A stretch of 64,000 nt of DNA from Tepidicaulis marinus (GTDB lineage Bacteria > Pseudomonadota > Alphaproteobacteria > Parvibaculales > Parvibaculaceae), in the NCBI RefSeq assembly GCF_000739695.1, contig NZ_BBIO01000008.1, positions 1 to 64,000 of the forward strand, written 5' to 3'. The translations under genes and the position numbers were made by a program. The notes under the pieces are model-generated. The model did not search any database. It was not told the origin of the DNA and saw only the letters and a list, made by a program, of their open reading frames with translations. Of this stretch, positions 44,541 to 52,834 are shown one piece after another (positions within the stretch are counted from its first letter, which is position 1; each line of letters begins with the position of its first letter).

Positions 44541-45260
44541 TTAATCGATCCTGCCAAGGGTGCGGATGGCGCCGCGCAATGTTTCATCGCCGCCCTCCAC
44601 CATGGTTTTCGTCTGCTCATAAGCGCGCGAGATGGACACGAGCTCGGTCATGGCAAGCACGGGCTGCACATTCGAACCTTCGATCATGCCTTGCTGAAAC
44701 TCGGCCTCTTCTGCCGCTTCGGGCTGGCCCGGCGCGCTGTAAAGACCGCTTGCCTCACGCGTCATGGTCTGATTGTCGGCAGGGCGCACGCGGCCGATCT
44801 GGCCGAAAACCCGCTCGCCATCGCCGATCGTGCCGTCTTTGAGAATTTCAACGCGCGCAGCATCCTGAGGAATGGTGATCTCGCCGCCGCCATTATCCAG
44901 CACCGGATTGCCGTCCATCGTCACAAGGCGGCCATCTGCATCGAGATTGAGACGCCCGTCGCGCGTATAGCGCAGGCCTTCGGGCGTTCCCACCTGCAGC
45001 CATGCATCGCCATTGATCGCCACATCGAGCGGATTGCCCGTGCGCTCCATCTTGCCCGCGCGCATATCGGTATAGCTGTTGCGGTCCACCACGAAAGACA
45101 CCGAGCGGCCTTCCTGCGCCTTTTCCATATGCGCATCGAAAAGCACTTTTTCGGCGCGGAAACCGGCGGTGTTCATATTGGCGATATTGTTCGCCACCAC
45201 ATCGAGCTGGCGGCGCAGCGCCAATTGCCCGGAAAGACCTACATAAATCTGCGTCTGCAT
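44541..45260 (-). CDS. flgF: Proximal rod protein FlgF
   Basis: The 239-residue protein has IYVGLSGQLALRRQLDVVAN, NIANMNTAGFRAEK at the start, the central RYTRDGRLNLDADGRLVTMD, and MIEGSNVQPVLAMTELVSIS, RAYEQT at the end. The shorter length and position before flgG mark FlgF. First gene of flgF-flgG-flgA-flgH-motB under element H. Confidence 0.95.
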   Translation of the reverse strand: MQTQIYVGLSGQLALRRQLDVVANNIANMNTAGFRAEKVLFDAHMEKAQEGRSVSFVVDRNSYTDMRAGKMERTGNPLDVAINGDAWLQVGTPEGLRYTRDGRLNLDADGRLVTMDGNPVLDNGGGEITIPQDAARVEILKDGTIGDGERVFGQIGRVRPADNQTMTREASGLYSAPGQPEAAEEAEFQQGMIEGSNVQPVLAMTELVSISRAYEQTKTMVEGGDETLRGAIRTLGRID

Positions 45261-45294
45261 CGTTTCATTTCCTGACGAAGTGCAAAGCGCGCCA

Positions 45295-45329
45295 TTTTGA
45301 ACGCAGGTTTAACCTGGAACGGGGAGGTT
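45295..45329 (+). promoter_or_regulatory. 35-bp flagellar regulon element, site I (gene at 45393)
   Basis: Plus strand: box 1 TTTGAA (weak), box 2 GTTTAACC, box 3 GAGGTT (weak), at the standard offsets. It overlaps site H on the other strand by 19 bp, so the two divergent promoters would share one control region. Less certain than the other sites. Confidence 0.5.
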
Positions 45330-45345
45330 AAACGCGAGTTTCGGT
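45311..45345 (-). promoter_or_regulatory. 35-bp flagellar regulon element, site H (flgF operon)
   Basis: Minus strand: box 1 CCGAAA, box 2 GTTTAACC, box 3 CAGGTT, standard offsets, 51 bp before the flgF ATG. It is preceded by CAAAACC, as at fliK and flgB. Confidence 0.7.
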
Positions 45346-45392
45346 TTTGCTCCGCTTCAGGAGCGGTAGATGAGCAGGGGATCTGGCGCGAT

Positions 45393-47186
45393 ATGGCAAT
45401 GCGGAAGAGGCGTAAGTTCAGCGGGTTTGCGGCAAAAACACTGGCTTTTTGCATGAGCACGAGCGCGCTCGTGACGGCAGGTTCCGTTCCGGCATTCGCG
45501 GAAAACGAAGGTGAAAAGGCCAGCGCGGCAGAAACCGTATTGCCGCTGCGCGCCGCCTCTTACCTGACCCAGCGCGCGGCGCTGCACGGGATGCTCGATG
45601 CCGCCAAAGGAAAGGCGCGCATCGAAGCCGCGCATATGACAGCGGATTTTTACATCGAGCGCGGGCTTTACCCCGAAGCAGCCCTCGAGCTTGGCCGCAC
45701 CTTAAAGCCGGGCGACAGCGCGCTTGCGGACAAAGCCTTGCAAGAAAAACTGATCCTCATCTCCCTGATCGCCAGCCATGGGCGCAGCCGGGGCACATGG
45801 GCGCTTGAGGACACAGCCGCCGCCCCCTCTCCGCTTGAGCGGCTCGTCACCGCCGCGCTTAAAGGAGAAGCCGTGCCGCCCGAAGGACTTTCCTCCCGAA
45901 AAGCGCTGGCGAGCCTTGAAGGATTTTTCGCCTTTCCCGCCACAGCGCAGGAAGAGCTCGCCCCGCTTCTGGCCGAAGCGGCGGCATCGGGCAGCGACGG
46001 GGATTTTCTCCGGCATTTCGCAACGCTTTTTGCCCAAAGAGCGCCTGCGCTTTTGCCCGCCACCTGCCAGCAATGGATTTCCGCGCGCCTTGCCGAATAT
46101 GAAGGTTTCCCGCAAGCCGCCCGCGCCCGTTATGCGCGCCTCTCCTTAACCGCCGACCGCTGCGCCGCCCATGGCAGGCTCCGCCTTGCCCTGCTCGATC
46201 TGATGGCGGGCGGAAACGCGCGCGAAACGGTCCGCGCCGATATGGTGGCGCTGCAGGAGGCCTGGAGGGGCGATACGATCGAGGAAGGCGCGCTCAGGGC
46301 GCTTGCCCTGATCGACCGGGAAGAGGACGACCCGCGCATAGCACTCCACTGGCTGCGCCTCCTGGCCGACCGGTTTCCGGCGAGCCTTGAGGATCCCGGT
46401 CTTTCCCAATCGGCCGCAAGCCTTGCCGCCAGGCTCTTCGGAAGCCTTGCAGACGGACAGGAAACGAACCTTCATGACTGGCGGCGCGACCGCCTCGCCT
46501 ATCTTGAATTTCTGAAAGCGGATGATATCCGGCGTCAGGAAGCCGAGTCTTACGCCGGGGCGCTGCTGGCGGCCGGCGCGCATGGCAAGGCGGGCGCCAT
46601 TCTGGCCGGCCTTATCCGTGAGACGGAAAAAGAAGCGCCCGGCACCCCGCGCCATCAGGCACTGATCGTCAAAAAAGCGCGGAGCGATCTTGCCGCGGGC
46701 GATGCCGAAGCCGCGCTTACCACCCTTGCCGCGCTGCCGGAAACAGTCGATAGCGGCCTTGCCCGCGAGGCAACCGGCGCAAAGCTTGCCGCGCTTATCG
46801 ACCTTGGCCGCCTCGATGAAGCAAATGTGGAACTTGGCGCAGAACTGACCCCCGCACAGGCGCTAGAGCTTGCCCAAGCCTATGGGACGCACGCCGATTG
46901 GGAGCAGGCATTCCATCTCCTCAAAGCCCCGTTCGAGGAGGCTGGCGAAACGGTGCTCCCCGGCGGCTATTACGATCTCTTCGCCGCCGCCGCGCTCCTC
47001 TCCGGCCATGAGGCGGAGGCCGCCCGGCTTCTTGGCGAGGATACGAAAAAAGACGCCCGCCCGCCGCTTGCCGCCATGGCCGCGATGCCGGGCACGCCTT
47101 TGCCGGACGAGCTGACCGCGCCCGAAAAAGTGCGCCGCCTTCTCGATGAGACGGGCAAGCTCATTCATCTTGCCGATACGCTCTAA
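45393..47186 (+). CDS. Unrecognised secreted alpha-helical repeat protein of the flagellar island
   Basis: The product is about 597 residues from ATG 45393 (or 45399), where a basic start and signal peptide begin (FAAKTLAFCMSTSALVTAGS, cut near PAFA/ENEGE). The mature protein is Ala/Leu/Glu-rich with repeated two-helix units resembling TPRs, for example FYIERGLYPEAALELGRTL and ALTTLAALPETVDSGLAREA. It is divergently transcribed from flgF, and a weak flagellar element precedes it. Rhizobial MotC is a periplasmic stator-associated protein of similar style, and a MotE-like protein is encoded nearby, so a MotC-like role is possible but unproven. It ends at a terminator. Confidence 0.65.
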   Translation: MAMRKRRKFSGFAAKTLAFCMSTSALVTAGSVPAFAENEGEKASAAETVLPLRAASYLTQRAALHGMLDAAKGKARIEAAHMTADFYIERGLYPEAALELGRTLKPGDSALADKALQEKLILISLIASHGRSRGTWALEDTAAAPSPLERLVTAALKGEAVPPEGLSSRKALASLEGFFAFPATAQEELAPLLAEAAASGSDGDFLRHFATLFAQRAPALLPATCQQWISARLAEYEGFPQAARARYARLSLTADRCAAHGRLRLALLDLMAGGNARETVRADMVALQEAWRGDTIEEGALRALALIDREEDDPRIALHWLRLLADRFPASLEDPGLSQSAASLAARLFGSLADGQETNLHDWRRDRLAYLEFLKADDIRRQEAESYAGALLAAGAHGKAGAILAGLIRETEKEAPGTPRHQALIVKKARSDLAAGDAEAALTTLAALPETVDSGLAREATGAKLAALIDLGRLDEANVELGAELTPAQALELAQAYGTHADWEQAFHLLKAPFEEAGETVLPGGYYDLFAAAALLSGHEAEAARLLGEDTKKDARPPLAAMAAMPGTPLPDELTAPEKVRRLLDETGKLIHLADTL

Positions 47187-47189
47187 AAG

Positions 47190-47224
47190 AAAACGCCCGC
47201 TCCTTTCGGGGCGGGCGCCTTTAT
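47190..47224. terminator. Bidirectional terminator
   Basis: Ten-base arms (47194-47203 and 47208-47217, one G-T pair) with a TTTC loop. AAAAGAAAA lies on the left and a CCTTTATC tail on the right, between convergent genes. Confidence 0.8.
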
Positions 47225-47242
47225 CTTCTCGAAAGCCGTGTT

Positions 47243-48037
47243 TTAAAGCCGGTATTTGCTGAGATCCGCCAGCAAGGAAGGATCGATGGAGACGATCGCG
47301 GGGGCGCTGCCCAAGGGCTGGATCGGCGCAATGCCGTTTGCCGCCAGATCGATGCCCGATTGTGGGCCCTGCACCACATCCCACATGGCGGTGAAACGCT
47401 GCATCCATTTGTCGAGCTTCTTGGGGTCTTTCAGGTCTTCAAGCGGAATGCGGTTTTCGAAATATTCCACCTGCCGGTCGATATTGGTGCTCACGAATTC
47501 CTGCGGCAGCCCCATCATCGTGCGCACGGTTTCATAAAGCGCGGCATCGCCGATGATCTCATACCAATTATCGACTTCCGCGATCTTGCGCTCGAAATAG
47601 ATGGCAAGGCGCACACCCTGATTGCTCTCGCCGATCCGCTCTTCCAGCTCGAGTTTGAGATATTTTTCGACCACCGCATCCACATTCTTGTGGATCAGCA
47701 TGTTGAGATTGCCCGTCTCGGCAAAGCCGAAGGCCTCAGCGATTTCCTTAAAAGCACTGTCCTGCAGGCGGTTGGCGATCGATCTGTCGTTCACCACGCC
47801 TTCATCGAAAACCTTGCGCATCAGCCCTTTCGCATAGGTCTGGCTTTCAAGGCCGAAGGCTTTCATAGCGAAGGTGTAGAGCCGGTAATCGTCGATGAGC
47901 TCATCGCCGGTCGAAATTTTGGAAATATTGGCACGGAAATAATCCACTTCCCGCTGCACAAAACCTTCCTTGGCAATCGCGCCGAGCTGCTGGCTATAGG
48001 TGCGCCCGATCTGGGCATATTCGGTAAGCGTGGACAT
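47243..48037 (-). CDS. DUF1217 family flagellar protein
   Basis: The 264-residue protein is mainly helical with no signal peptide. VDYFRANISKISTGDELIDD, YTFAMKAFGLESQTYAKGLM and RQVEYFENRIPLEDLKDPKK fit DUF1217, a family found in alphaproteobacterial flagellar clusters. Its function is unknown to me. It is the third gene of flaF-flbT-DUF1217, 45 bp after flbT, so it may take part in flagellin control or be a secreted structural protein. Confidence 0.82.
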   Translation of the reverse strand: MSTLTEYAQIGRTYSQQLGAIAKEGFVQREVDYFRANISKISTGDELIDDYRLYTFAMKAFGLESQTYAKGLMRKVFDEGVVNDRSIANRLQDSAFKEIAEAFGFAETGNLNMLIHKNVDAVVEKYLKLELEERIGESNQGVRLAIYFERKIAEVDNWYEIIGDAALYETVRTMMGLPQEFVSTNIDRQVEYFENRIPLEDLKDPKKLDKWMQRFTAMWDVVQGPQSGIDLAANGIAPIQPLGSAPAIVSIDPSLLADLSKYRL

Positions 48038-48082
48038 GGCGTCCTTCCTTTCAGCCTTGCACCGGGCAGCGGAGGGCGAGAA

Positions 48083-48496
48083 TCAGCCCGCCACCTCCAG
48101 CGCCGGCATTTGGCCCAACAGGTCTTTTTCATAATCGAGAACGCGTTTCAGCCGTTTCAGCGCCTGGTAGAAATCTTCTTCTTCCACAAAAGAAATGGCC
48201 TCGTGCAGAAGTTCCAAAATCTCACCGTTTTCAAAGGCATAAAGAAGCTGCGCCATCACCGTGTTGAAGAAGATGCGGTGATGGTCGTGCCGCGCCGGCT
48301 CCAAAAGCATCAGCTGGACGGCAAAATAGACCCGCTCTGTCGGCGTGCTGACATCTTTTTCATCGAGAATTTCCGGAGCGCGGATCACCTGCGCGAAATT
48401 TTCCACGCTCAAGGTCGTGCGCTGGGATTTACAGGTAATCACCGCGCCGTTGATCACGCATTTATCGCCATGCAAAAGGCGGATGTTCAAACCCAT
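48083..48496 (-). CDS. flbT: Flagellin synthesis repressor FlbT
   Basis: The 137-residue protein has the FlbT start GLNIRLLHGDKCVINGAVIT and a later QLMLLEPARHDHHRIFFNTV. In Caulobacter FlbT destabilises or blocks translation of flagellin mRNA via its leader until the hook is complete. The flagellin gene is 36 kb away in this window and has a leader of about 100 nt. Encoded 33 bp after flaF. Confidence 0.95.
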   Translation of the reverse strand: MGLNIRLLHGDKCVINGAVITCKSQRTTLSVENFAQVIRAPEILDEKDVSTPTERVYFAVQLMLLEPARHDHHRIFFNTVMAQLLYAFENGEILELLHEAISFVEEEDFYQALKRLKRVLDYEKDLLGQMPALEVAG

Positions 48497-48529
48497 TGTC
48501 TGCTCCTTCTCGAGCGAGGCCGCGGCGCT

Positions 48530-48883
48530 TTATTGGCGCGCATTCAGCCCGGCGATAATCGCCTCGTTGATTTCGATCATGGAGCGGATATCCGCCCCGC
48601 CGGAATGGGCCGCGCCCGATTCCCGCTCCACCCAGATGGCAAGCGAGAGAAGATTGGATTTCAGCTCGTCGGGCAGCATGTTGCTGGGATCGGATACGTC
48701 GGCGGCCAGCGCCGTCCAGAGCCGGCGGTTGTCCAGCACCGCGCGGTGATACATCTCATCGCGCCGCTCCGCTTCCACCACATCTTTGAGCTGATCGGTC
48801 ACGCGCCTGAAAATCAGGCTTTCGGATTGGCGCGGGTCGACAATCTGCTGTTTCGTTTCAAGATACGCGCTCACTTGCTGCAT
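48530..48883 (-). CDS. flaF: Flagellin synthesis regulator FlaF
   Basis: The 117-residue product is read from ATG 48883 because AAGGAGG precedes it and homology starts there (QQVSAYLETKQQIVDPRQSE); an in-frame ATG at 48946 is close to the promoter element and lacks a ribosome site. TALAADVSDPSNMLPDELKS and IWVERESGAAHSGGADIRSM support FlaF. FlaF favours flagellin production and opposes FlbT. First gene of its operon under element B. Confidence 0.93.
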   Translation of the reverse strand: MQQVSAYLETKQQIVDPRQSESLIFRRVTDQLKDVVEAERRDEMYHRAVLDNRRLWTALAADVSDPSNMLPDELKSNLLSLAIWVERESGAAHSGGADIRSMIEINEAIIAGLNARQ

Positions 48884-48953
48884 CTTTTCAAGCCTCCTTG
48901 GGCCCGCAGGCCGCCCAGCGGGATGCGGGCGGCGGGCCATTTCCATGTACTAA

Positions 48954-48988
48954 ACGCTAGGCGGGGATGTTTAAGCTGGGTTTTAAGC
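48954..48988 (-). promoter_or_regulatory. 35-bp flagellar regulon element, site B (flaF-flbT operon)
   Basis: Minus strand: box 1 CTTAAA, box 2 GCTTAAAC, box 3 TAGCGT, standard offsets; best match to the consensus. Its 3' edge lies 71 bp before the flaF ATG. It marks the right-hand end of the flagellar island. Confidence 0.82.
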
Positions 48989-49044
48989 TTTGCCCGCTTT
49001 AGCCTCACACGGGGGGAGAGGAATGCGGCGGCCCGAGGGATGAG

Positions 49045-49695
49045 ATGAGCCTGAATTACACGAGCCTTTTGTTTTTCATCGATAGTGCCGGCGTTCTCGT
49101 CTTTGCGATCTCCGGCGCGCTGGTCGCCGCGCGCAAGCAGCTCGATATTGTCGGCTTCTGCCTCATCGGCATCGTAACGGGGCTCGGCGGCGGCACGATC
49201 CGCGATTTGCTGCTCGGCACGGTCAAGGCCGGTGCCATCGAGGTCTTCTGGCTCGATAAGTCTTTCTATCTATATCTGTGCATCGCAGGCGCGGTTTTCG
49301 TGTTCTTTTTCCATCATATGGTGAATTCGCGCTACCGGGCGGTGCTCTGGGCGGATGCCATCGGCCTGTCGCTCTTTGCCGTGGAAGGAACGAAACGCGC
49401 GCTCGGAGCCGGGATCGATCCGAGCGCCGCCGTACTTCTCGGTGTCATCACGGCCACATTCGGCGGCATCATCCGCGACGTCATTTGCCGGGAGGATTCG
49501 CCCATCCTGCGCAAGGAGATCTACATCACCGCCGCCTTTACCGGCGCCGCGCTTTATGCCGCGCTCGGCCCGCTGGAGTTTTTAAGCGAAACGGCGCGCA
49601 CCTTCATCGCCATTGCCGCAGCTTTCGGCTTGCGGGCCGCAGCCCTCCGGTTCGATCTGACATTGCCCGGCTTCCGCCAGCGCCCGCCTTCCTGA
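49045..49695 (+). CDS. TRIC/UPF0126 family membrane protein
   Basis: The 216-residue protein has about seven hydrophobic helices in two repeated halves. Each half carries a Gly-rich motif: TGLGGGTIRDLLLG in the first and ATFGGIIRDVICRE in the second, the family signature. Bacterial TRIC-type proteins are potassium-permeable channels; the exact role here is unknown. ATG 49045 is near ATGAGATGAGC with GGGATGAG upstream. The stop lies 4 bp from the convergent efflux gene. Confidence 0.93.
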   Translation: MSLNYTSLLFFIDSAGVLVFAISGALVAARKQLDIVGFCLIGIVTGLGGGTIRDLLLGTVKAGAIEVFWLDKSFYLYLCIAGAVFVFFFHHMVNSRYRAVLWADAIGLSLFAVEGTKRALGAGIDPSAAVLLGVITATFGGIIRDVICREDSPILRKEIYITAAFTGAALYAALGPLEFLSETARTFIAIAAAFGLRAAALRFDLTLPGFRQRPPS

Positions 49696-49699
49696 AGGC

Positions 49700-52600
49700 T
49701 CACTCCCCGTCGCGGCGGCGCGCAAGCGCCCGCGTTGCCACATAAAAGACCGGCGTAAAAAGCAGCCCGAAAAGCGTCACCCCGATCATGCCGGAAAAAA
49801 CCGCCGTGCCGAGCGCCTGGCGCTGTTCGGCGCCCGCACCCGCCGCAATGACGAGCGGCACGACCCCCAGAATGAAGGCAAAGGAGGTCATGAGAATGGG
49901 GCGCAAACGCGTGCGCGCTGCCTGCGCCGCCGCATCGAAACGGCTGAGCCCTTCGGCTTCCCCCTGGCGGGCAAATTCCACGATCAGGATCGCGTTCTTC
50001 GCCGCAAGGCCGATCAGAACGACAAGGCCGATCTGCACGAGAATGTTGTTGTCGAGCCCGCGCAGGAGCACCCCGCTCATCGCTGCCAGCAGGCACATGG
50101 GCACGATGAGAATGATGGCGAGCGGCAGGAGCCAGCTTTCATATTGCGCAGCAAGCACCAGAAAGACGAAGACGACGGCGGCCATGAAAATATAGATCGC
50201 CGTGTTGCCGACCTGTTTTTCCTGGAAGGACAGCTCCGTCCATTCATAAGCAAAGCCGTCGGGCAGGACCTGATCGGCAAGCCCTTCCATAGCGCTCAAG
50301 GTCTGGCCTGTGGAAAAGCCGGGATTGGTGTTCCCCTGCACGGCGGCTGCCGGGTAAAGATTATAGCGGGCAACGCGGTAAGGCCCGGTAATGTCCCGGA
50401 ACGTGGCAATGGAGCCGAGCGGCACCATGGCGCCCGATTGCGAGCGGGTGCGCAGAGCGGCCACATCGTCCACGTCGCGCCGGTGCGGGCCGTCGGCCTG
50501 CGCGCGCACCTGGAAGGTCCGGCCCAGGAAATTGAAATCATTGACGTAGGACGAGCCTATATAAACGCCGAGCGTTTCAAAGACACGCGAGACGGGCACG
50601 CCCAGCTTTTCCGCCTTCACCCGGTCGATATCGGCATAGATTTGCGGCGTCTTCGTATTGAAAAGCGTGAAGACCCGCGTTGCCTCGGGCAGCCCGTTCG
50701 CGGCCATGGCAAGATTCTGCGCGGCCGCTTCGAGCGCCGGCAGTCCGCGGCCCTGGCGGTCCTCCACCATCATCTTGAAACCGCCGCCCGTGCCCACGCC
50801 GCGCACCGGCGGCGGCACGACGACGAAGATCGTCGCCTCGCGGATGGAGGCAAAACGGCGCTGCAAATCCTGCAAGACATCCTGCCAGCCGACGCCAATG
50901 TCGGCGCGCTCGTCGAAAGAACGCAGCGAAATGAACATCGCCCCGGTATTGGGCGCATTCGTGAATGTCGCCCCGTCGAAACCGGCATAGCCCGTCACGC
51001 GGTTGACGCCCGGCGTTTCCACCGCCATGCGCGAGGCGCGGCGCACCACATCGTCGGTGCGCGACAGCGCCGAGCCCGGCGGCAATTGCACGACGCCGAT
51101 GAAATAGCCCTGGTCCTGTTCGGGAATAAAGCCGGTCGGCGTCTTGGCAAATTCGAGAACCGTCAGGCCGATAAGGCCGCCATAGATAAGAAGCATCATG
51201 GCGCTGACGCGCACGGCGCGAGCGACGACATCGCTATACCAGCCCGAAAGCGCTTCGAAGGACGTGTTAAAGCGCGTGAAAAACCGGTTTGCCGCGCGGC
51301 GCAGCGGCCCGCCGCCTTCTTCCGCTTCTTCCCGGCGCAGAAGAAGCCGGGCAAGCGCCGGGCTCAAGGTCAGCGAGATAAGACCTGAAATCGCCACCGC
51401 CGTTGCGATCGTCACCGCGAATTGCTGGTAAAAAGCACCGGAAATGCCGGGAATGAAAGCAGTAGGAATAAAAACCGCGCTGAGCACGAGCACGATGGAG
51501 ACAAGCGCCGAGCCCACCTCGTCCATCGTCTTATGCGCGGCATCGTAAGGCGAGAGCCCTTCGCGCAAATGCCGCTCGACATTTTCCACCACGACAATCG
51601 CATCATCCACCACGATGCCGATGGCAAGCACAAGCCCGAAAAGCGAGAGCGTGTTGAGCGAAAAGCCGAGCGCGGCCATGACGCCGAACGTGCCGATGAG
51701 GGAGACCGGAATAGCAACAATGGGAATGATCGCCGCGCGCCAGCTTTGCAGGAAGAGGACGATCACGATAATGACGAGCGCCACCGCCTCGAAGATCGTG
51801 CGGGTGAGCTCGGAGACCGATTCCTCGACGAATTGCGTCGGATTATAAGGAATGGCATAGGCGATACCGGGCGGGAAATCTTTCGAGAGCCGCTCCAGCG
51901 TTGCTTTGACTTCTTCCGCCGTTGCCAGCGCATTCGAGCCTGGGCGCTGGAAAATGCCGAGCGCCACGCCCTTCTTGCCGTCGAGATAGGAATTGGAGAC
52001 GTAGTTCTGCGCGCCAAGCTCGATGCGCGCCACATCGGCAAGGCGCGTGACGCGCCCTTGCGCGTCCGTCTTCACCACGACATCGCCGAATTGTTCCGGT
52101 TCGATCAGCCGGCCAAGCGTTTGCACCGCCACTTCAAAAGCGCCCTGGTCCGGCATGGGCGAGGTGTTGAGCACCCCGGAAGAGACCTGAACGTTTTGCG
52201 CGCGCAGCGCCTCCAGAACATCCGAGACGGTCATGCGCCGCGCCTCGAGACGCGGCGGGTCGAGCCAGATGCGCATGGAATAATCGGCGCTGCCGAACAC
52301 GATCACATTGCCCACACCGCCAAGGCGCGAGAGCACGTCGGTGATGTTGAGCTTCGTGTAGTTCGAGAGATAAAGCTGATCGACGGATTCATCCGGCGAG
52401 TTCATGTTGACGACCATCAGCATGTCGGGCGAGCGCTTGACCGTCGTCACGCCGAGGCGGCGCACTTCTTCGGGCAGGCGGCTTTCGGCCACCGCCACGC
52501 GGTTTTGCACCAGCACCTGCGCGGCATCGAGATCGGTGCCGAGCGCGAAGGTAACGGTGATGGACACGCGCCCGTCCCCGGTCGATTGCGAGGACATATA

Positions 52601-52834
52601 AAGCATGTTCTCGACGCCGTTGATTTCCTGCTCAAGCGGCGTTGCCACCGTATCGGCCACGACTTCCGCAGACGCGCCGGGATAGGAGGCGGAAACCTGA
52701 ATGGTGGGCGGAGCAACCTCCGGATATTGCTGAATGGGCAGACCGACATAAGACATGCCGCCGATCAGCGTGATGAGGATCGCGATAACGGCGGCGAAGA
52801 TCGGTCGGTCGACGAAGAAATGGGAAAACTTCAT
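49700..52834 (-). CDS. RND efflux permease (HAE1/AcrB type)
   Basis: This 1044-residue protein matches AcrB-type length. Twelve membrane helices and two large periplasmic loops are apparent. The proton-relay Asp pair is in AIGIVVDDAIVVVENVER, the N-terminal QYPEVAPPTIQVSASYPGAS is typical, and the C-terminal GLAAKNAILIVEFA contains the relay Lys. It exports hydrophobic compounds with a periplasmic adaptor and an outer-membrane TolC-type channel. The adaptor gene lies upstream with a 4-bp overlap. No outer-membrane channel or local regulator gene is present. Confidence 0.96.
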   Translation of the reverse strand: MKFSHFFVDRPIFAAVIAILITLIGGMSYVGLPIQQYPEVAPPTIQVSASYPGASAEVVADTVATPLEQEINGVENMLYMSSQSTGDGRVSITVTFALGTDLDAAQVLVQNRVAVAESRLPEEVRRLGVTTVKRSPDMLMVVNMNSPDESVDQLYLSNYTKLNITDVLSRLGGVGNVIVFGSADYSMRIWLDPPRLEARRMTVSDVLEALRAQNVQVSSGVLNTSPMPDQGAFEVAVQTLGRLIEPEQFGDVVVKTDAQGRVTRLADVARIELGAQNYVSNSYLDGKKGVALGIFQRPGSNALATAEEVKATLERLSKDFPPGIAYAIPYNPTQFVEESVSELTRTIFEAVALVIIVIVLFLQSWRAAIIPIVAIPVSLIGTFGVMAALGFSLNTLSLFGLVLAIGIVVDDAIVVVENVERHLREGLSPYDAAHKTMDEVGSALVSIVLVLSAVFIPTAFIPGISGAFYQQFAVTIATAVAISGLISLTLSPALARLLLRREEAEEGGGPLRRAANRFFTRFNTSFEALSGWYSDVVARAVRVSAMMLLIYGGLIGLTVLEFAKTPTGFIPEQDQGYFIGVVQLPPGSALSRTDDVVRRASRMAVETPGVNRVTGYAGFDGATFTNAPNTGAMFISLRSFDERADIGVGWQDVLQDLQRRFASIREATIFVVVPPPVRGVGTGGGFKMMVEDRQGRGLPALEAAAQNLAMAANGLPEATRVFTLFNTKTPQIYADIDRVKAEKLGVPVSRVFETLGVYIGSSYVNDFNFLGRTFQVRAQADGPHRRDVDDVAALRTRSQSGAMVPLGSIATFRDITGPYRVARYNLYPAAAVQGNTNPGFSTGQTLSAMEGLADQVLPDGFAYEWTELSFQEKQVGNTAIYIFMAAVVFVFLVLAAQYESWLLPLAIILIVPMCLLAAMSGVLLRGLDNNILVQIGLVVLIGLAAKNAILIVEFARQGEAEGLSRFDAAAQAARTRLRPILMTSFAFILGVVPLVIAAGAGAEQRQALGTAVFSGMIGVTLFGLLFTPVFYVATRALARRRDGE

